Source: Pseudomonas sputi (GTDB taxonomy: Bacteria; Pseudomonadota; Gammaproteobacteria; Pseudomonadales; Pseudomonadaceae). Taken from it: a stretch of DNA of 64,000 nucleotides. Where the stretch lies: positions 62,001-126,000 of the forward strand of contig NZ_BQHI01000013.1 in NCBI RefSeq assembly GCF_021603585.1, written 5' to 3'. The translations under genes were made by a program, and so were the position numbers. Positions 8,357 to 19,500 of the stretch are shown here, piece by piece. The notes beneath the pieces were generated by a model. It made no database searches, was not told where the DNA came from, and worked only from the letters and a program-made list of their open reading frames with translations. The stretch's first letter is position 1, and each line of letters starts with the position of its first letter.

Positions 8357-9550
8357 ATGACTCTTTCCCATCCCGTCGCGGTCATCACCAACGACGAGCA
8401 AGCCCTGATCGTCGCCAGCGACCTGGCCGAAGATTTCCAGCGCGACAGCAACCTGCGCGACCGCGAACGCCGCCTGCCGCTGCCGGAGCTCGACGTGTTT
8501 TCCCGTTCCGGCCTGTGGGGCATCAGCGTGCCCAGGGAGTACGGCGGCGCCGGCGTGTCCAACGTGACCCTGGCCAAAGTCATCGCCCTGATCGCCCGGG
8601 CCGATGGCTCGCTCGGGCAGATTCCGCAGAACCATTTTTATGCCCTCGAAGTGCTTCGGGTGAACGGCAGCCACGAGCAGAAACAACGGCTGTACGCCGA
8701 AGTCCTCGCCGGCCAGCGCTTCGGCAATGCCTTGGCAGAGCTGGGCACCAGGACCGCCCACGACCGCGTCACCCGCCTCAAGCGCGACGGCAGCGGTTAT
8801 CGCATCAACGGCCGCAAGTTCTATGCGACCGGCGCGATTTACGCCCAACGCATTCCAACGTCCGTGGTGGACGAAAACGGCGTGCAGCAACTGGCCTTCG
8901 TCCCCCGCGACAGCAAAGGCCTGACCGTGATCGACGACTGGAGCGGTTTCGGCCAGCGCACCACCGGCAGCGGTTCGGTGGTGTTCGAAGACGTGTCTGT
9001 CGCCGCCGAAGACGTCATTCCGTTCCAGAGCGCTTTCGAGCGCCCGACCCCGGTCGGCCCGTTGGCGCAGATCCTTCACGCCGCCATCGACACCGGCATC
9101 GCCCGCGCCGCCTACGAAGATGCGCTGCACTTCGTGCGCAGCAAGACCCGGCCATGGATCGACTCGGGCAACGACAAGGCCACCGAAGACCCACTGACCC
9201 TCAAGAGCTTCGGCCACTTGAGCATCCGCCTGCACGCCACCGAGGCCCTGCTCGAACGCGCCGGCAAATTTCTCGACGCCGCCCAGGCCGAGACCAACGC
9301 CGAGACCGTTGCAGCGGCCTCGATTGCCGTCGCCGAAGCACGGGCGATCAGTACCGAAATCTCTCTGGCCGCCGGCAGCACCCTGTTCGAACTGGCCGGC
9401 AGCCAGGCGACCCTGAGCGAGCATGGCCTCGACCGTCACTGGCGCAACGCCCGGGTACATACGCTGCACGATCCGGTGCGCTGGAAATATCACGCGGTCG
9501 GCAACTACTACCTCAACGATGAAAACCCGCCACTGCGGGGGACCATCTGA
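8357..9550 (+). CDS. sfnB: SfnB-family sulfur acquisition oxidoreductase, copy 2
   Basis: A 397-residue paralogue of the preceding gene with matching landmarks: LWGISVPREYGGAGVSNVTL, INGRKFYATGAIYAQRI, IDDWSGFGQRTTGSG and DRHWRNARVHTLHDPVRWKY. The ATG at 8357 was chosen over the in-frame start at 8333 because GGAG lies seven bases before it. The tandem pair probably arose by duplication and may differ in sulfur substrate. Like copy 1 it has no methionine after the start and no cysteine. Its TGA overlaps the ATG of the monooxygenase gene by one base, indicating coupled synthesis. Confidence 0.82.
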   Translation: MTLSHPVAVITNDEQALIVASDLAEDFQRDSNLRDRERRLPLPELDVFSRSGLWGISVPREYGGAGVSNVTLAKVIALIARADGSLGQIPQNHFYALEVLRVNGSHEQKQRLYAEVLAGQRFGNALAELGTRTAHDRVTRLKRDGSGYRINGRKFYATGAIYAQRIPTSVVDENGVQQLAFVPRDSKGLTVIDDWSGFGQRTTGSGSVVFEDVSVAAEDVIPFQSAFERPTPVGPLAQILHAAIDTGIARAAYEDALHFVRSKTRPWIDSGNDKATEDPLTLKSFGHLSIRLHATEALLERAGKFLDAAQAETNAETVAAASIAVAEARAISTEISLAAGSTLFELAGSQATLSEHGLDRHWRNARVHTLHDPVRWKYHAVGNYYLNDENPPLRGTI

Positions 9551-10914
9551 TGAGCAAGAAAAAGATCCTGCTCAATGCGTTCAACATGAACTGCATCGGC
9601 CACATCAACCACGGGTTGTGGACCCATCCACGCGACACCTCGACCCGATACAAGACCCTCGAATACTGGACCGAACTGGCGCAACTGCTGGAGCGCGGGC
9701 TGTTCGACGGGCTGTTCATCGCTGACATCGTCGGCGTGTACGACATCTATCAGCACTCGGTGGACGTCACCCTGAAAGAGTCGATCCAGCTGCCGGTCAA
9801 CGACCCGCTGCTGCTGGTGTCGGCAATGTCCGCGGTGACCAAAAACCTCGGCTTCGGCCTGACCGCCAACCTCACCTACGAGCCGCCGTATCTGTTCGCC
9901 CGGCGCCTGTCGACCCTCGACCACCTGAGCCGTGGGCGGGTGGGCTGGAACATCGTCACCGGTTATCTGGACAGCGCCGCCAAGGCCATGGGCCTGAGCG
10001 AACAGGTCGAGCACGACCGGCGTTACGACCAGGCCGACGAGTACCTCGAAGTGCTCTACAAACTCTGGGAAGGCAGTTGGGAAAACGGCGCGGTGCTCAA
10101 CGATCCGCAGCAACGGATCTACGCGCAGCCAGACAAGGTGCACAAGGTCGAGCACAAGGGCGAGTTCTATCAGGTCGAGGGTTATCACCTGTGCGAGCCG
10201 TCGCCGCAGCGCACGCCGGTGCTGTTCCAGGCCGGCAGTTCGGAGCGTGGTTTGCTGTTTGCCGGGCGTCATGCCGAGTGCGTGTTCATCAGCGGCCAGA
10301 ACAAGCCATCGACCAAGGTACAGGTGGACAAGGTCCGTGCCAGCGCCGTCGAGGCCGGGCGCAATCCCGAGGACATCAAGGTGTTCATGGGCCTGAACGT
10401 GATCGTCGGCGAGACCGAGGAAGCAGCCTGGGCCAAGCACGCCGAGTACCTGAGCTACGCCAGCGCCGAAGCGGGGGTGGCGCATTTTTCGGCGTCCACA
10501 GGGATCGATTTTTCCCGGTACGAAATCGACGAACCGATCCAGTACGTGAAGAGCAACGCGATCCAGTCCGCCACCAAGAACCTGCAGAACAACGACTGGA
10601 CCCGGCGCAAGTTGCTCGACCAGCACGCCTTGGGCGGGCGCTACATCACGGTGGTTGGTTCACCGCAACAAGTGGCGGATGAATTGGAATCGTGGATCGC
10701 CGAAACCGGCCTCGACGGCTTCAACCTGACCCGCATCGTCACCCCGGAAAGCTATGTGGATTTCATCGATCTGGTGATTCCGGAACTGCAACGGCGCGGC
10801 TCGTACAAGACCGCGTACGACAGCGGCAGCCTGCGGGAAAAACTGTTTCACAGCGAAGCGCATTTGCCGCCGCAACACACCGGCGCCCACTTCCGACACA
10901 CCTCCTCGCACTGA
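9550..10914 (+). CDS. LLM-class FMN-dependent monooxygenase, NtaA/SnaA/DszA family
   Basis: A 454-residue TIM-barrel flavin monooxygenase using FMNH2 and O2, typically to cleave C-S or C-N bonds. Family marks are the opening KKKILLNAFNMNCIGHINHG, LFDGLFIADIVGVYDIY, LSTLDHLSRGRVGWNIVTGY, RYDQADEYLEVLYKLWEGSW and the C-terminal AETGLDGFNLTRI. With two SfnB genes upstream and a MetQNI-type importer downstream, the likely role is oxidative desulfurisation of an organosulfur compound; the exact substrate is unknown. A flavin reductase is not encoded nearby and would have to come from elsewhere. Unlike its neighbours it keeps several methionines and cysteines. Confidence 0.83.
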   Translation: MSKKKILLNAFNMNCIGHINHGLWTHPRDTSTRYKTLEYWTELAQLLERGLFDGLFIADIVGVYDIYQHSVDVTLKESIQLPVNDPLLLVSAMSAVTKNLGFGLTANLTYEPPYLFARRLSTLDHLSRGRVGWNIVTGYLDSAAKAMGLSEQVEHDRRYDQADEYLEVLYKLWEGSWENGAVLNDPQQRIYAQPDKVHKVEHKGEFYQVEGYHLCEPSPQRTPVLFQAGSSERGLLFAGRHAECVFISGQNKPSTKVQVDKVRASAVEAGRNPEDIKVFMGLNVIVGETEEAAWAKHAEYLSYASAEAGVAHFSASTGIDFSRYEIDEPIQYVKSNAIQSATKNLQNNDWTRRKLLDQHALGGRYITVVGSPQQVADELESWIAETGLDGFNLTRIVTPESYVDFIDLVIPELQRRGSYKTAYDSGSLREKLFHSEAHLPPQHTGAHFRHTSSH

Positions 10915-10927
10915 CTGGAAAACCACC

Positions 10928-11737
10928 ATGACCAACAAACGCCTGTCCCACCCAGTCAAAGCACTGGCCCTGGCCTTCGGCCTGTTCAGCTCGGCGGTTT
11001 TCGCCGCCGATGCCCCGTTGAAAATCGGCACTACCGCCGCGTTCGCGATTCCACTGGAAGCCGCCGTCGAAGAAGCCGGCAAGCAAGGCCTGAAAGTCGA
11101 ACTGGTGGAGTTCACCGACTGGATCGCACCGAACGTCAGCCTCGCCGCCGGTGACATCGACGTGAACTACTTCCAGCACATCCCGTTCCTGGAAAATGCC
11201 AAGGCTGCCTCCGGTTTCGACCTGGTGCCGTTCGCGCCGGGGATCATCAACAACGTCGGCCTGTACTCGAAGACATACAAAAGCTTCGACGAGCTGCCGG
11301 AAGGCGCCAGCGTCGCCATCGCCAACGACCCGATCAACAGCGGACGCGGCCTGCAACTGCTGGCCAAGGCCGGTTTGATCACCCTGAAACCGGGGGTCGG
11401 CTACAAGGCCACCGAAGACGATATCGTCGCCAATCCGAAGAAGATCAAGATCCTCCAGGTCGAAGCCGTGCAACTGGTACGGGCCTACGATGACGCCGAT
11501 CTGGTCCAGGGCTACCCGGCCTACATTCGTCTGGCGAAGACCTTCGATGCCGGCTCCGCGTTGCTGTTCGACGGCCTCGACCACAAGGAATACGTGATCC
11601 AGTTCGTGATCCAGCCGAAGAGCAAAACCGACCCGCGCCTGATCAAGTTCGTCGACATCTACCAGCATTCGCCGGCCGTTCGCGCCGCACTGGACAAGGC
11701 CCACGGCAAGCTGTACCAGGCCGGTTGGGAAAGCTGA
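10928..11737 (+). CDS. MetQ/NlpA-family ABC substrate-binding protein
   Basis: A 269-residue periplasmic binding protein with an N-terminal signal peptide (core [14 protein letters not shown], cleavage after FAA). The mature sequence [21 protein letters not shown], then [21 protein letters not shown], follows the MetQ family pattern. No lipobox cysteine exists, in contrast to classical MetQ lipoproteins; indeed the protein has no cysteine and no internal methionine. It is probably the receptor for the organosulfur substrate of the operon or for methionine-like compounds. The metN-like gene follows after 2 bases. Confidence 0.82.
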   Translation: MTNKRLSHPVKALALAFGLFSSAVFAADAPLKIGTTAAFAIPLEAAVEEAGKQGLKVELVEFTDWIAPNVSLAAGDIDVNYFQHIPFLENAKAASGFDLVPFAPGIINNVGLYSKTYKSFDELPEGASVAIANDPINSGRGLQLLAKAGLITLKPGVGYKATEDDIVANPKKIKILQVEAVQLVRAYDDADLVQGYPAYIRLAKTFDAGSALLFDGLDHKEYVIQFVIQPKSKTDPRLIKFVDIYQHSPAVRAALDKAHGKLYQAGWES

Positions 11738-11739
11738 GG

Positions 11740-12864
11740 ATGACGGCAGCTATCCAACGGCGACTGGATCTTCCAGAGCCACCCGCGCTGGCACAGCGCA
11801 CCGAACTGCATCCGGAACTGAACCGCGCTCATGTGCGCTTCGTCGGGGTCGGCAAGACCTACGACGGCAAACAAGGCCCGGTCGCCGCCCTGCAAGGCAT
11901 CGACCTGGCTATCCAGCGCGGTGAAGTGTTCGGCATCATCGGCCGCAGCGGTGCCGGCAAGTCATCGCTGATCCGCACCATCAACCGTCTCGAACAACCG
12001 ACCTCGGGCCGGGTGCTGATCGATCAGGTGGACATCGGCGAGTACGACGAGGATCGTCTTGTCGCCCTGCGCCGGCGGATCGGCATGATTTTTCAGCACT
12101 TCAATCTGATGTCGGCGAAAACAGTGTGGCAGAACGTCGAACTGCCACTGAAAGTCGCCGGTGTCCCGAAAGAACAACGGGAGAAAAAGGTTCGCGAACT
12201 GCTGGAACTGGTGGGCCTGCAAGCCAAGCACAAGGCGTATCCATCGCAGCTGTCCGGCGGGCAGAAACAGCGCGTCGGCATCGCCCGCGCGCTGGTGCAT
12301 GACCCGGACATTCTGCTGTGTGACGAAGCCACTTCGGCGCTGGATCCGGAAACCACCCAGTCGATCCTCGGCCTGCTGCGCGAGATCAACAAACGCCTGG
12401 GCCTGACCATCGTGCTGATCACTCACGAGATGGCGGTGATCCGGGAAATCTGCGACCGCGTCGTCGTGCTCGAACATGGCCGCATCGTCGAGCAGGGCCC
12501 GGTCTGGGAAGTGTTCGGCAATCCGCAACACGAGGTCAGCCAGACGTTGCTTGCGCCGCTGCAACACGCCTTGCCCGAAGAATTGCAGAGCCGTTTGCAG
12601 GCACAGCCTTTGTCGGCGGACGCCGCCGTGGTGCTGCGCTTGCAGTTCACCGGCAGCCAACAGGACGAACCGGATCTGGCCGCGCTGTTCGCCGCGCTCG
12701 GTGGCCGGGTGAAATTGCTCCAGGGCGGTGTGGAACGGATTCAGGGCCACGCGCTAGGGCAACTGTTGCTGGCAGTGGCGGGATCAAAGCTGAACGCCGA
12801 GGAATTGCGTCAGCGTGCCAGCCAATGGGCGCAACGCACGGAGGTGCTGGGCTATGTGGTTTGA
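11740..12864 (+). CDS. metN: MetN-type ABC transporter ATP-binding protein with NIL domain
   Basis: A 374-residue ATPase. A ~30-residue N-terminal extension precedes the ABC core: Walker [11 protein letters not shown]-loop MIFQHFNLM, signature [15 protein letters not shown], Walker [16 protein letters not shown] and switch LITHEMAVI. The last ~75 residues form the ACT-like NIL domain, which in MetN binds methionine and inhibits transport. The ATG at 11740 follows the previous stop by two bases with GAGG adjacent; an upstream TTG is less likely. The 3' end overlaps the permease gene by 11 bases. Confidence 0.87.
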   Translation: MTAAIQRRLDLPEPPALAQRTELHPELNRAHVRFVGVGKTYDGKQGPVAALQGIDLAIQRGEVFGIIGRSGAGKSSLIRTINRLEQPTSGRVLIDQVDIGEYDEDRLVALRRRIGMIFQHFNLMSAKTVWQNVELPLKVAGVPKEQREKKVRELLELVGLQAKHKAYPSQLSGGQKQRVGIARALVHDPDILLCDEATSALDPETTQSILGLLREINKRLGLTIVLITHEMAVIREICDRVVVLEHGRIVEQGPVWEVFGNPQHEVSQTLLAPLQHALPEELQSRLQAQPLSADAAVVLRLQFTGSQQDEPDLAALFAALGGRVKLLQGGVERIQGHALGQLLLAVAGSKLNAEELRQRASQWAQRTEVLGYVV

Positions 12865-13498
12865 TCGCTTGCTGCAAGGTTTCATCGATACGTTTCTGAT
12901 GGTCGGCGTGTCGTCGCTGATCGCGTTGCTCGCCGGGATTCCGATGGCGGTGATTCTGGTCACCAGCGACAAGGGCGGGATCTATGAAGCGCCAGTTCTG
13001 AACCGCGCTCTGGGTGCGTTCGTAAACCTGTTTCGCTCGATTCCGTTCCTGATCCTGATGGTCGCGCTGATCCCGTTCACCCGGCTGATCGTCGGCACCA
13101 CCTACGGCGTATGGGCCGCCGTTGTGCCGCTGACCATCGCGGCCACGCCGTTTTTTGCGCGGATCGCCGAAGTGAGCCTGCGCGAGGTGGACCACGGTTT
13201 GATCGAAGCCGCGCAAGCCATGGGTTGCCGACGCTGGCATATCGTCTGGCACGTGCTGCTGCCCGAAGCGCTGCCAGGGATTGTCGGCGGGTTCACCATT
13301 ACGCTGGTGACGATGATCAACTCATCGGCGATGGCCGGAGCGATTGGCGCCGGCGGGCTGGGTGACATCGCCTATCGCTATGGTTATCAGCGTTTCGACA
13401 GTCAGATCATGCTGACCGTGATCGTGTTGCTGGTGGCGCTGGTGGCGGTGATTCAGCTGGGCGGCGATCGTCTGGCGCGTGGGTTGAACAAGCGCTGA
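12854..13498 (+). CDS. metI: MetI-type ABC transporter permease
   Basis: A 214-residue permease with five membrane segments and the EAA motif [25 protein letters not shown]. The family stretch [29 protein letters not shown] is typical of MetI. The start at 12854 gives [20 protein letters not shown], the usual MetI N-terminus, and overlaps metN by 11 bases. It completes the binding protein-ATPase-permease set of the operon that begins at 7009. Confidence 0.88.
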   Translation: MWFDRLLQGFIDTFLMVGVSSLIALLAGIPMAVILVTSDKGGIYEAPVLNRALGAFVNLFRSIPFLILMVALIPFTRLIVGTTYGVWAAVVPLTIAATPFFARIAEVSLREVDHGLIEAAQAMGCRRWHIVWHVLLPEALPGIVGGFTITLVTMINSSAMAGAIGAGGLGDIAYRYGYQRFDSQIMLTVIVLLVALVAVIQLGGDRLARGLNKR

Positions 13499-13546
13499 AC
13501 TGCATGGCGTATAGTCGGCAACATCCATTGCCAGCGCAGCCCGACC

Positions 13547-14173
13547 ATGAAACAGACCCCCACCGATCTGGAACAGATCACCTCCACCACCCTCGGCCAC
13601 TACAACTCAGTGGCCGAGGACTTTCGTGAAGGCACCCGCGATCACGATGTCAGCCAGAACATCGACGCCCTGCTGCGCCACATCCAGGGTGACGCGCCGT
13701 TTTCCATCCTCGATTTCGGCTGTGGGCCGGGGCGGGATTTGCAGACATTCACACGGATGGGTCACATAGCCGTCGGCCTCGACGGTGCGGAAAAATTCGC
13801 GCAGATGGCTCGGGAGGACAGTGGCTGTGAGGTGTGGTGCCAGGATTTCCTGAAGCTGGATCTGCCGGCAGAACGCTTCGACGGGATCTTCGCCAACGCG
13901 GTGCTGTTTCATGTGCCGTTGCAGGAATTGCCACGAGTCTTGAAGCAGTTGCACGGGACATTGAAACCGGGCGGCGTGCTGTTCAGCTCAAATCCGCGTG
14001 GGGACAACCGTGAAGGCTGGAACGGACCACGTTATGGCTCGTACCACGATCTGGAGGCATGGCGCGGATTGCTGACGGCGGCAGGGTTCGTGGAGCTGGA
14101 GCATTACTACCGCCCGGCAGGGCTGCCGCGGGAGCAGCAGCCGTGGCTGGCGAGTGTCTGGCGCAAAATCTGA
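13547..14173 (+). CDS. Class I SAM-dependent methyltransferase
   Basis: A 208-residue Rossmann-fold methyltransferase. Motif I is ILDFGCGPGRDL (about residues 49-60), followed by VGLDGAEKFAQMA for ribose binding, LPAERFDGIFANAVLFHV as motif IV, and LKPGGVLFSSNPRG. These are features of the Methyltransf_11/25 family. Nothing indicates the acceptor. It starts 48 bases after metI and converges, with only 3 bases between stops, on the glycosidase-like gene. Confidence 0.8.
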   Translation: MKQTPTDLEQITSTTLGHYNSVAEDFREGTRDHDVSQNIDALLRHIQGDAPFSILDFGCGPGRDLQTFTRMGHIAVGLDGAEKFAQMAREDSGCEVWCQDFLKLDLPAERFDGIFANAVLFHVPLQELPRVLKQLHGTLKPGGVLFSSNPRGDNREGWNGPRYGSYHDLEAWRGLLTAAGFVELEHYYRPAGLPREQQPWLASVWRKI

Positions 14174-14176
14174 AAC

Positions 14177-16429
14177 TCAGGGCTTCGCCTCAACCTGAAA
14201 CCGGATCGGCGCACTTGCGGGTGAACGCACCGTGAGACTCCGTCCGGGCAGCGTCTGCCCCTGTACTTCACGCGCCTGCGTATCAAAGTTGGCCAGCAAT
14301 CGCGTGCCGTCTTCAAAGGATGTCTGCTGAACCAGCCGGTCCGCGCTCAACCATTTGAAACCGGTGAGCGACTGGGTCGCCAGACGTTCATGCAAAGGCC
14401 GGAAGAACGCAGCCTGACGGGCAATCTGCGGCAATCGCTGCCCAAGCGTGTCAGCACTGAGGTGATACAGCGGCGCAACGTTGTAGAGCAACTGCGCGAG
14501 TTCGTTGTCCGCCCGTACATTGGTCAGTTTGAGACTATCGAACAGCCAATGGTGGGACGTGATGACCGAACCATGGAACACCGACTGATACAACGGCAAA
14601 CGGTTGGCCGGATCAAAGTGAATACGCCGCAACGACTCTTTGACCGGCACAGGTTTGAAGAAAATCTCTGGCTGCTCCGGCGGATACCACTTGCCTGCAA
14701 AGTACCTGGATTCGGGGTTCCTGGTCATTTCGACGTCACCCCAACCGATCACCGGGGTCTGCATGCCATGGGCGAACAACACGCCTTGCGCGGTCGTTGC
14801 GTTGCCATCCTCCGAACCGGCGGGCAGTTTCAGCACTTCGTTGATCCAGCGTGACGCTCCGATATTGCCTTCGGCATTCTGGGCCTGGGTCATCGTTGCT
14901 CCGGGACGATAGCTGTCGAACAGCATGCCGGTGGCATAGGCATCGAGAAACCAACTGTTGAAACCGGCGGCCTCCCGAATGGCAACGACCCGTTGCTCGA
15001 GCAGCGGTCGCACACAACGGGGATCGGTGTAATGCCCCGATTGCTGGAAGCCGCTTTTCAGCGTTCCGTCGCTCTTCACGATTGCGCACTCGAGATTTGC
15101 CCTGTCCCCCAGATGTGCGGTGGTCCAGTCAGGATTCTCGCTACGACTCAGTGCCGTCTCATAGGAATCGTAAGGCGCGATCAGATAACCCGCCGCCACG
15201 CCTGCCCTGATCGTCTCGGGGTGCCAGAGTCCGCCCTCCCAACCCTCACCCAGTCCCAACCACAAACGGGACAGCCCGGCGCTCTGTAATTGCTTGATCG
15301 TATCCAGCGACAAGGTGCTGCCCCAGCGCTCGGGTTCGATCGTCAGCGCCTCACCGAGGTCGGCTGCCACTTGAGCTCTTACATCAGCGTAACCGCTGAC
15401 CAGCGCCTGCATGTCCGGCACGGCCCGGGCCTGCCAGGTCTGGCGGGCCAAGGTATTCAGGGCGTGGTTGAGACCGCGCAAAAGCACTTTTTTCTGATAG
15501 CCGTCTAACTCCCTGCCGGTGGCAAGGATCTGCAACGCCTCACGATCCATTCCCGTTTTCAGCCCACTGGCCAGTGAGCCACCACCGCGCAAGGTGTCGA
15601 GCAACGCGGGCCAACTGCGCACATCTTTGGCCCCCAGCAGGTCATTGCCCCATAGGTACAGATGACTGGCGCCCAACAGCCGCTTCGCCTCAGGTGTTTT
15701 TTCGAGTTTGCTGTTCAAGGTTTCATGGCGACCGTTATCGATCAGCCACTGCCGGTAGCGTTTGGCGCCAGCCAAGGGGTCGGCCGCCCCGAGAAACAGG
15801 GTGAATGTCATTGGCGTCGACGGATCGAGCGGGGTGAAACGATGCCGGGCGGACAATGCCAGGGCCTTGCCCTCGTCACTGAACAGCAGCCGATTGTTGT
15901 ACGGATTGGTCATCAGCCAATGCAGGCTGAATCCGTCATGTTCGACACCCCAGAGCGGCAAACTCAGATCCTGAGTGGTATTGAATGCCCCCTGACTCAA
16001 CAGAAAGGCCTGCCACACCGGATCGCCACGCGGCACGTAGTGCCCCTCGGCCAGAGGCCAGATCAGCGCCTTGCCCATCGCGCTGGGGGACTGACGCAGA
16101 AATTCCAGCTCTGCGGGCTCACGCGCCGTGATCGAAAAGGACAGATCACGTTGATCGAGTGTGGCGCTGAGGGTCCAGGCTCCGTCATCCCACTGCCAGT
16201 CGATGCGGTTGTTGCGTTTGCTCAACTGACTGACTTTGTGCGGGGCAATCCCCGTCGATGCCTGCACCGTCTCACGGCCCGCAGGGGTGATATGGACAGC
16301 CAGCGTTGCCGGGTCGAGTTGCACGCGCCACTGTGGGTTTTCCAATAGCGTGTCGGCCCATGACAGGGACGACAGGCATAAACCCGCGATCAGCAGCGAC
16401 GCACGCAGCCAGCAGATAACAATAGACAT
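14177..16429 (-). CDS. Secreted glycoside hydrolase-like protein (GH101/129-related)
   Basis: A 750-residue protein with a clear signal peptide (WLRASLLIAGLCLSSLSWA). A beta-sandwich-like N-terminal region is followed by a predicted TIM barrel around FNSWFLDAYATGMLFDSYRPG, which has an aspartate where retaining glycosidases of this clan carry the nucleophile, and VLFAHGMQTPVIGWGDVEM. The overall pattern resembles the 'glycosyl hydrolases related to GH101' group (GHL/GH129); this is recognition from memory and moderate. The start at 16429 was chosen because GGGAGAGG lies just before it and the signal peptide follows. It lies 90 bases downstream of triC on the same strand, but a functional link is not obvious. 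Confidence 0.6.
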   Translation of the reverse strand: MSIVICWLRASLLIAGLCLSSLSWADTLLENPQWRVQLDPATLAVHITPAGRETVQASTGIAPHKVSQLSKRNNRIDWQWDDGAWTLSATLDQRDLSFSITAREPAELEFLRQSPSAMGKALIWPLAEGHYVPRGDPVWQAFLLSQGAFNTTQDLSLPLWGVEHDGFSLHWLMTNPYNNRLLFSDEGKALALSARHRFTPLDPSTPMTFTLFLGAADPLAGAKRYRQWLIDNGRHETLNSKLEKTPEAKRLLGASHLYLWGNDLLGAKDVRSWPALLDTLRGGGSLASGLKTGMDREALQILATGRELDGYQKKVLLRGLNHALNTLARQTWQARAVPDMQALVSGYADVRAQVAADLGEALTIEPERWGSTLSLDTIKQLQSAGLSRLWLGLGEGWEGGLWHPETIRAGVAAGYLIAPYDSYETALSRSENPDWTTAHLGDRANLECAIVKSDGTLKSGFQQSGHYTDPRCVRPLLEQRVVAIREAAGFNSWFLDAYATGMLFDSYRPGATMTQAQNAEGNIGASRWINEVLKLPAGSEDGNATTAQGVLFAHGMQTPVIGWGDVEMTRNPESRYFAGKWYPPEQPEIFFKPVPVKESLRRIHFDPANRLPLYQSVFHGSVITSHHWLFDSLKLTNVRADNELAQLLYNVAPLYHLSADTLGQRLPQIARQAAFFRPLHERLATQSLTGFKWLSADRLVQQTSFEDGTRLLANFDTQAREVQGQTLPGRSLTVRSPASAPIRFQVEAKP

Positions 16430-16519
16430 CGGACGTCCCCTCTCCCAAAGGAGAAGGGACGTTAACTGAATACGCCGACGCTGTAAGTCAGACCCTTCGC
16501 AAATATGTAACAAGCCTGC

Positions 16520-19500
16520 TTAATGTGCCGATGTCGAAGCGTCCTTCTTCGGCTCGCGAATCTTGTACCAGGCCACATACAGCGCCGGCAGGAAAAGCAG
16601 CGTCAGCAGGGTCGCAATCACGATCCCGCCGATCATCGCGTAGGCCATCGGCCCCCAGAACACTTCGCGGGCGATCGGGATCATGCCCATGCTCGCCGCC
16701 GCGGCCGTCAGCAGGATCGGACGACGCCGGTGCTCGGTGGCCTCCACCACCGCATCCCACGGCGCATAACCTTTGCGCTCGAACTCGTCGATCTGGGTCA
16801 CAAGGATCACCGAGTTGCGGATGATGATGCCGATCAACGCCAGAATCCCGAGGATCGCCACGAAGCCCATCGGCGTTCCGGTCGGCACCAGCGCCAGCAC
16901 CACACCGATCAACCCCAACGGCGCGACACTGGCCACCAGAAACAGCTTCTGCACACTGTGCAGCTGGATCATCAGGAAGGTCGCCATCAGGAACAGCATC
17001 AGCGGCAACACCTTGGCAATCGGCCCCTGCGCCTTGCCACTTTCCTCGACCGTACCGCCGGTGGCGACCTTGTAGCCCACGGGCAGTTTTTCGGCGAAGG
17101 CATCAATGGACGGCTTGAGGATTTTCACCAGATCGGTCGGTTGAATCTCGTCCCGCACCGACGCCTTGATGGTGATGGTCGGCAGGCGGTCACGACGCCA
17201 CACCAGCGGCTGCTCCAGCTCATAACGAACCGTGGCGAAGGCCAGCAGTGGAATCGACGTGCCGTTGGGTGTGACGATCTGCAGGTTCTGCAGGGTTTCC
17301 GGCGTACCGCGTTCCGAACTCACCGCGCGACCGACCACGTTGATCAGGTAGATGTCGTCGTTGACCTGGGTCAGCGGCGCGCCACTGACGATGCTGTTCA
17401 TCAGGTTCGCCACGTCTTCGGAGGACAGCCCGAGCTGGCGCGCCTTGTCCTGGGCAATGTCGATACGCAGGACTTTGCCCGGCTCGTTCCAGTCGTAAAT
17501 GATCTCGCCGATGTGCGGATTCTTGTCCAGTTCAGTCGCCAGGTCGATGGCGTGTTTGCGCACCTGGTCGATGTCCTTGCCGCTGATCCGGTACTGGATC
17601 GGGCGCCCCACCGGCGGGCCCATTTCCAGCGCCTGGACGTAACTGCCGATGCCGACGAAGTCCTTGTGCAGACGTTCGCGCAGGCGCTGACTCAGGGCCT
17701 CGCGGGCTTCGAAGTCTTTGCTGACGATCACCAGTTGCGCGTAGTACGGGTTCTGCAATTGTTGGTCGAGTGGCAGGTAAAAACGGATCGCACCCTGACC
17801 GATATAGGTGCTCCAGCGCACGATGTCCGCATCGCCCTTGAGCGTGGCCTCGAGTTTGTCGACGGCCTTGCGGGTTTCGTCGATCGAGGCGTTTTGCGGC
17901 AGGTTGAGGTCAACCAGGATTTCCGGCCGATCCGAGGACGGGAAGAACTGATTCTGTACAAAGCGCATGCAGAACACCGCCAGCACAAACAGCAACACCG
18001 TGATGCCGATGGTCCACCAGCGATTGCGCATGCACCACAGCAAACCGCCGTTGAACGCCCGGCCAACGCGCCCCGGTTCGGCCTCATGGGATTTCACGTT
18101 GGTGCTCAGAATATGTACGCCAATCACCGGGGCGAAGAACACTGCCACAATCCACGACACGATCATCGCCACGGCAATCACCGCAAACAGCGTGTAGGTG
18201 TACTCGCCGGCAGAACTGGCGTTGAGGCCGATGGGGACGAAACCGGCGACCGTCACCAGGGTACCGGTGAGCATCGGGAACGCGGTCGAGGTGTAGGCGA
18301 ACATCGCAGCCTCCTCCTTGCTCTCGCCCATTTCCAGGCGCGTGACCATCATCTCCACGGTGATCATCGCATCGTCCACCAGCAGGCCGAGGGCAATGAT
18401 CAGAGCGCCGAGGGAAATCCGCTGCATGGTGATGCCGCTGTATTCCATGAACACGAACACCATCGCCAGCACCAGCGGGATCGAACACGCCACCACCAGC
18501 CCGGCGCGCACGCCGAGGCTGATGAAGCTGACCACCAGCACGATCACCACCGCTTCGAACAAGGCACTGGTGAATCCGCCGACAGCCTCCTCCACCACCA
18601 CCGCCTGATCGGACACCGTGTGCACACCCACGCCAACCGGCAGATCCGCGGTCAGCTCATCGATGCGTTTGTGCAGGGCCTTGCCGAACTCCTGGACGTT
18701 GCCGCCCTTCTGCATGGCAATCGCCAGACCGATCGCCGGCTTGCCGTCAAAGCGAAATTCCGGTGTGGCCGGGTCGACGTAACCACGAGTGATGTCGGCC
18801 ACGTCGGCCAGGCGATAGAAGCGGTCGTTGAGTTTGAGATTGACCTCGGCCAGGTCTTTCTCCGAAGCGAACTGCCCCGAAGTCCGCACGGAAATCCGCT
18901 CGGGCCCCGCCTCGATGACACCGGCCGGGGTCACGGCGTTCTGCGATTGCAGGCTCTGCACCACCTGGCGCTGATCGATGCCCAGCGCCGCCAGTTTGCG
19001 GGTGGAGAAGTTCAGGTAAATCACTTCGTCCTGCTGGCCGATCATTTCGATCTTGCCCAGTCCCGGCACATTGCGGATCTCGGCCCGCGCCTGTTCCACG
19101 TAATCGCGCAACTGGCGCATGGTCAGGCCGTCGGCGGTGAAGGCGTACACCGAGCCGAACACGTCACCGAATTCGTCGTTGAATCCCGGCCCCTGAATGC
19201 CTTGGGGAAACTGCCCGCGAATATCGTCGATCTTCTTGCGCACCTGGTACCAGATTTCCGGAATGTCCTTGGCGCTGGTGGTGTCGCGCAGGTACACGTA
19301 CACCGTCGATTCGCCGGGGCGCGTGTAGCTTTTTACGTAGTCGAGGGAATCGAGTTCTTCGAGTTTTTTCTCGATGCGGTCGGTGACCTGCTTGAGGGTT
19401 TCCTCCTGGGTCGCGCCTGGCCATCTGGTCTGGATTACCATGGTCTTGATGGTGAACGACGGGTCCTCCTCGCGCCCCAGATTGAAGTAGGAAAACACCC

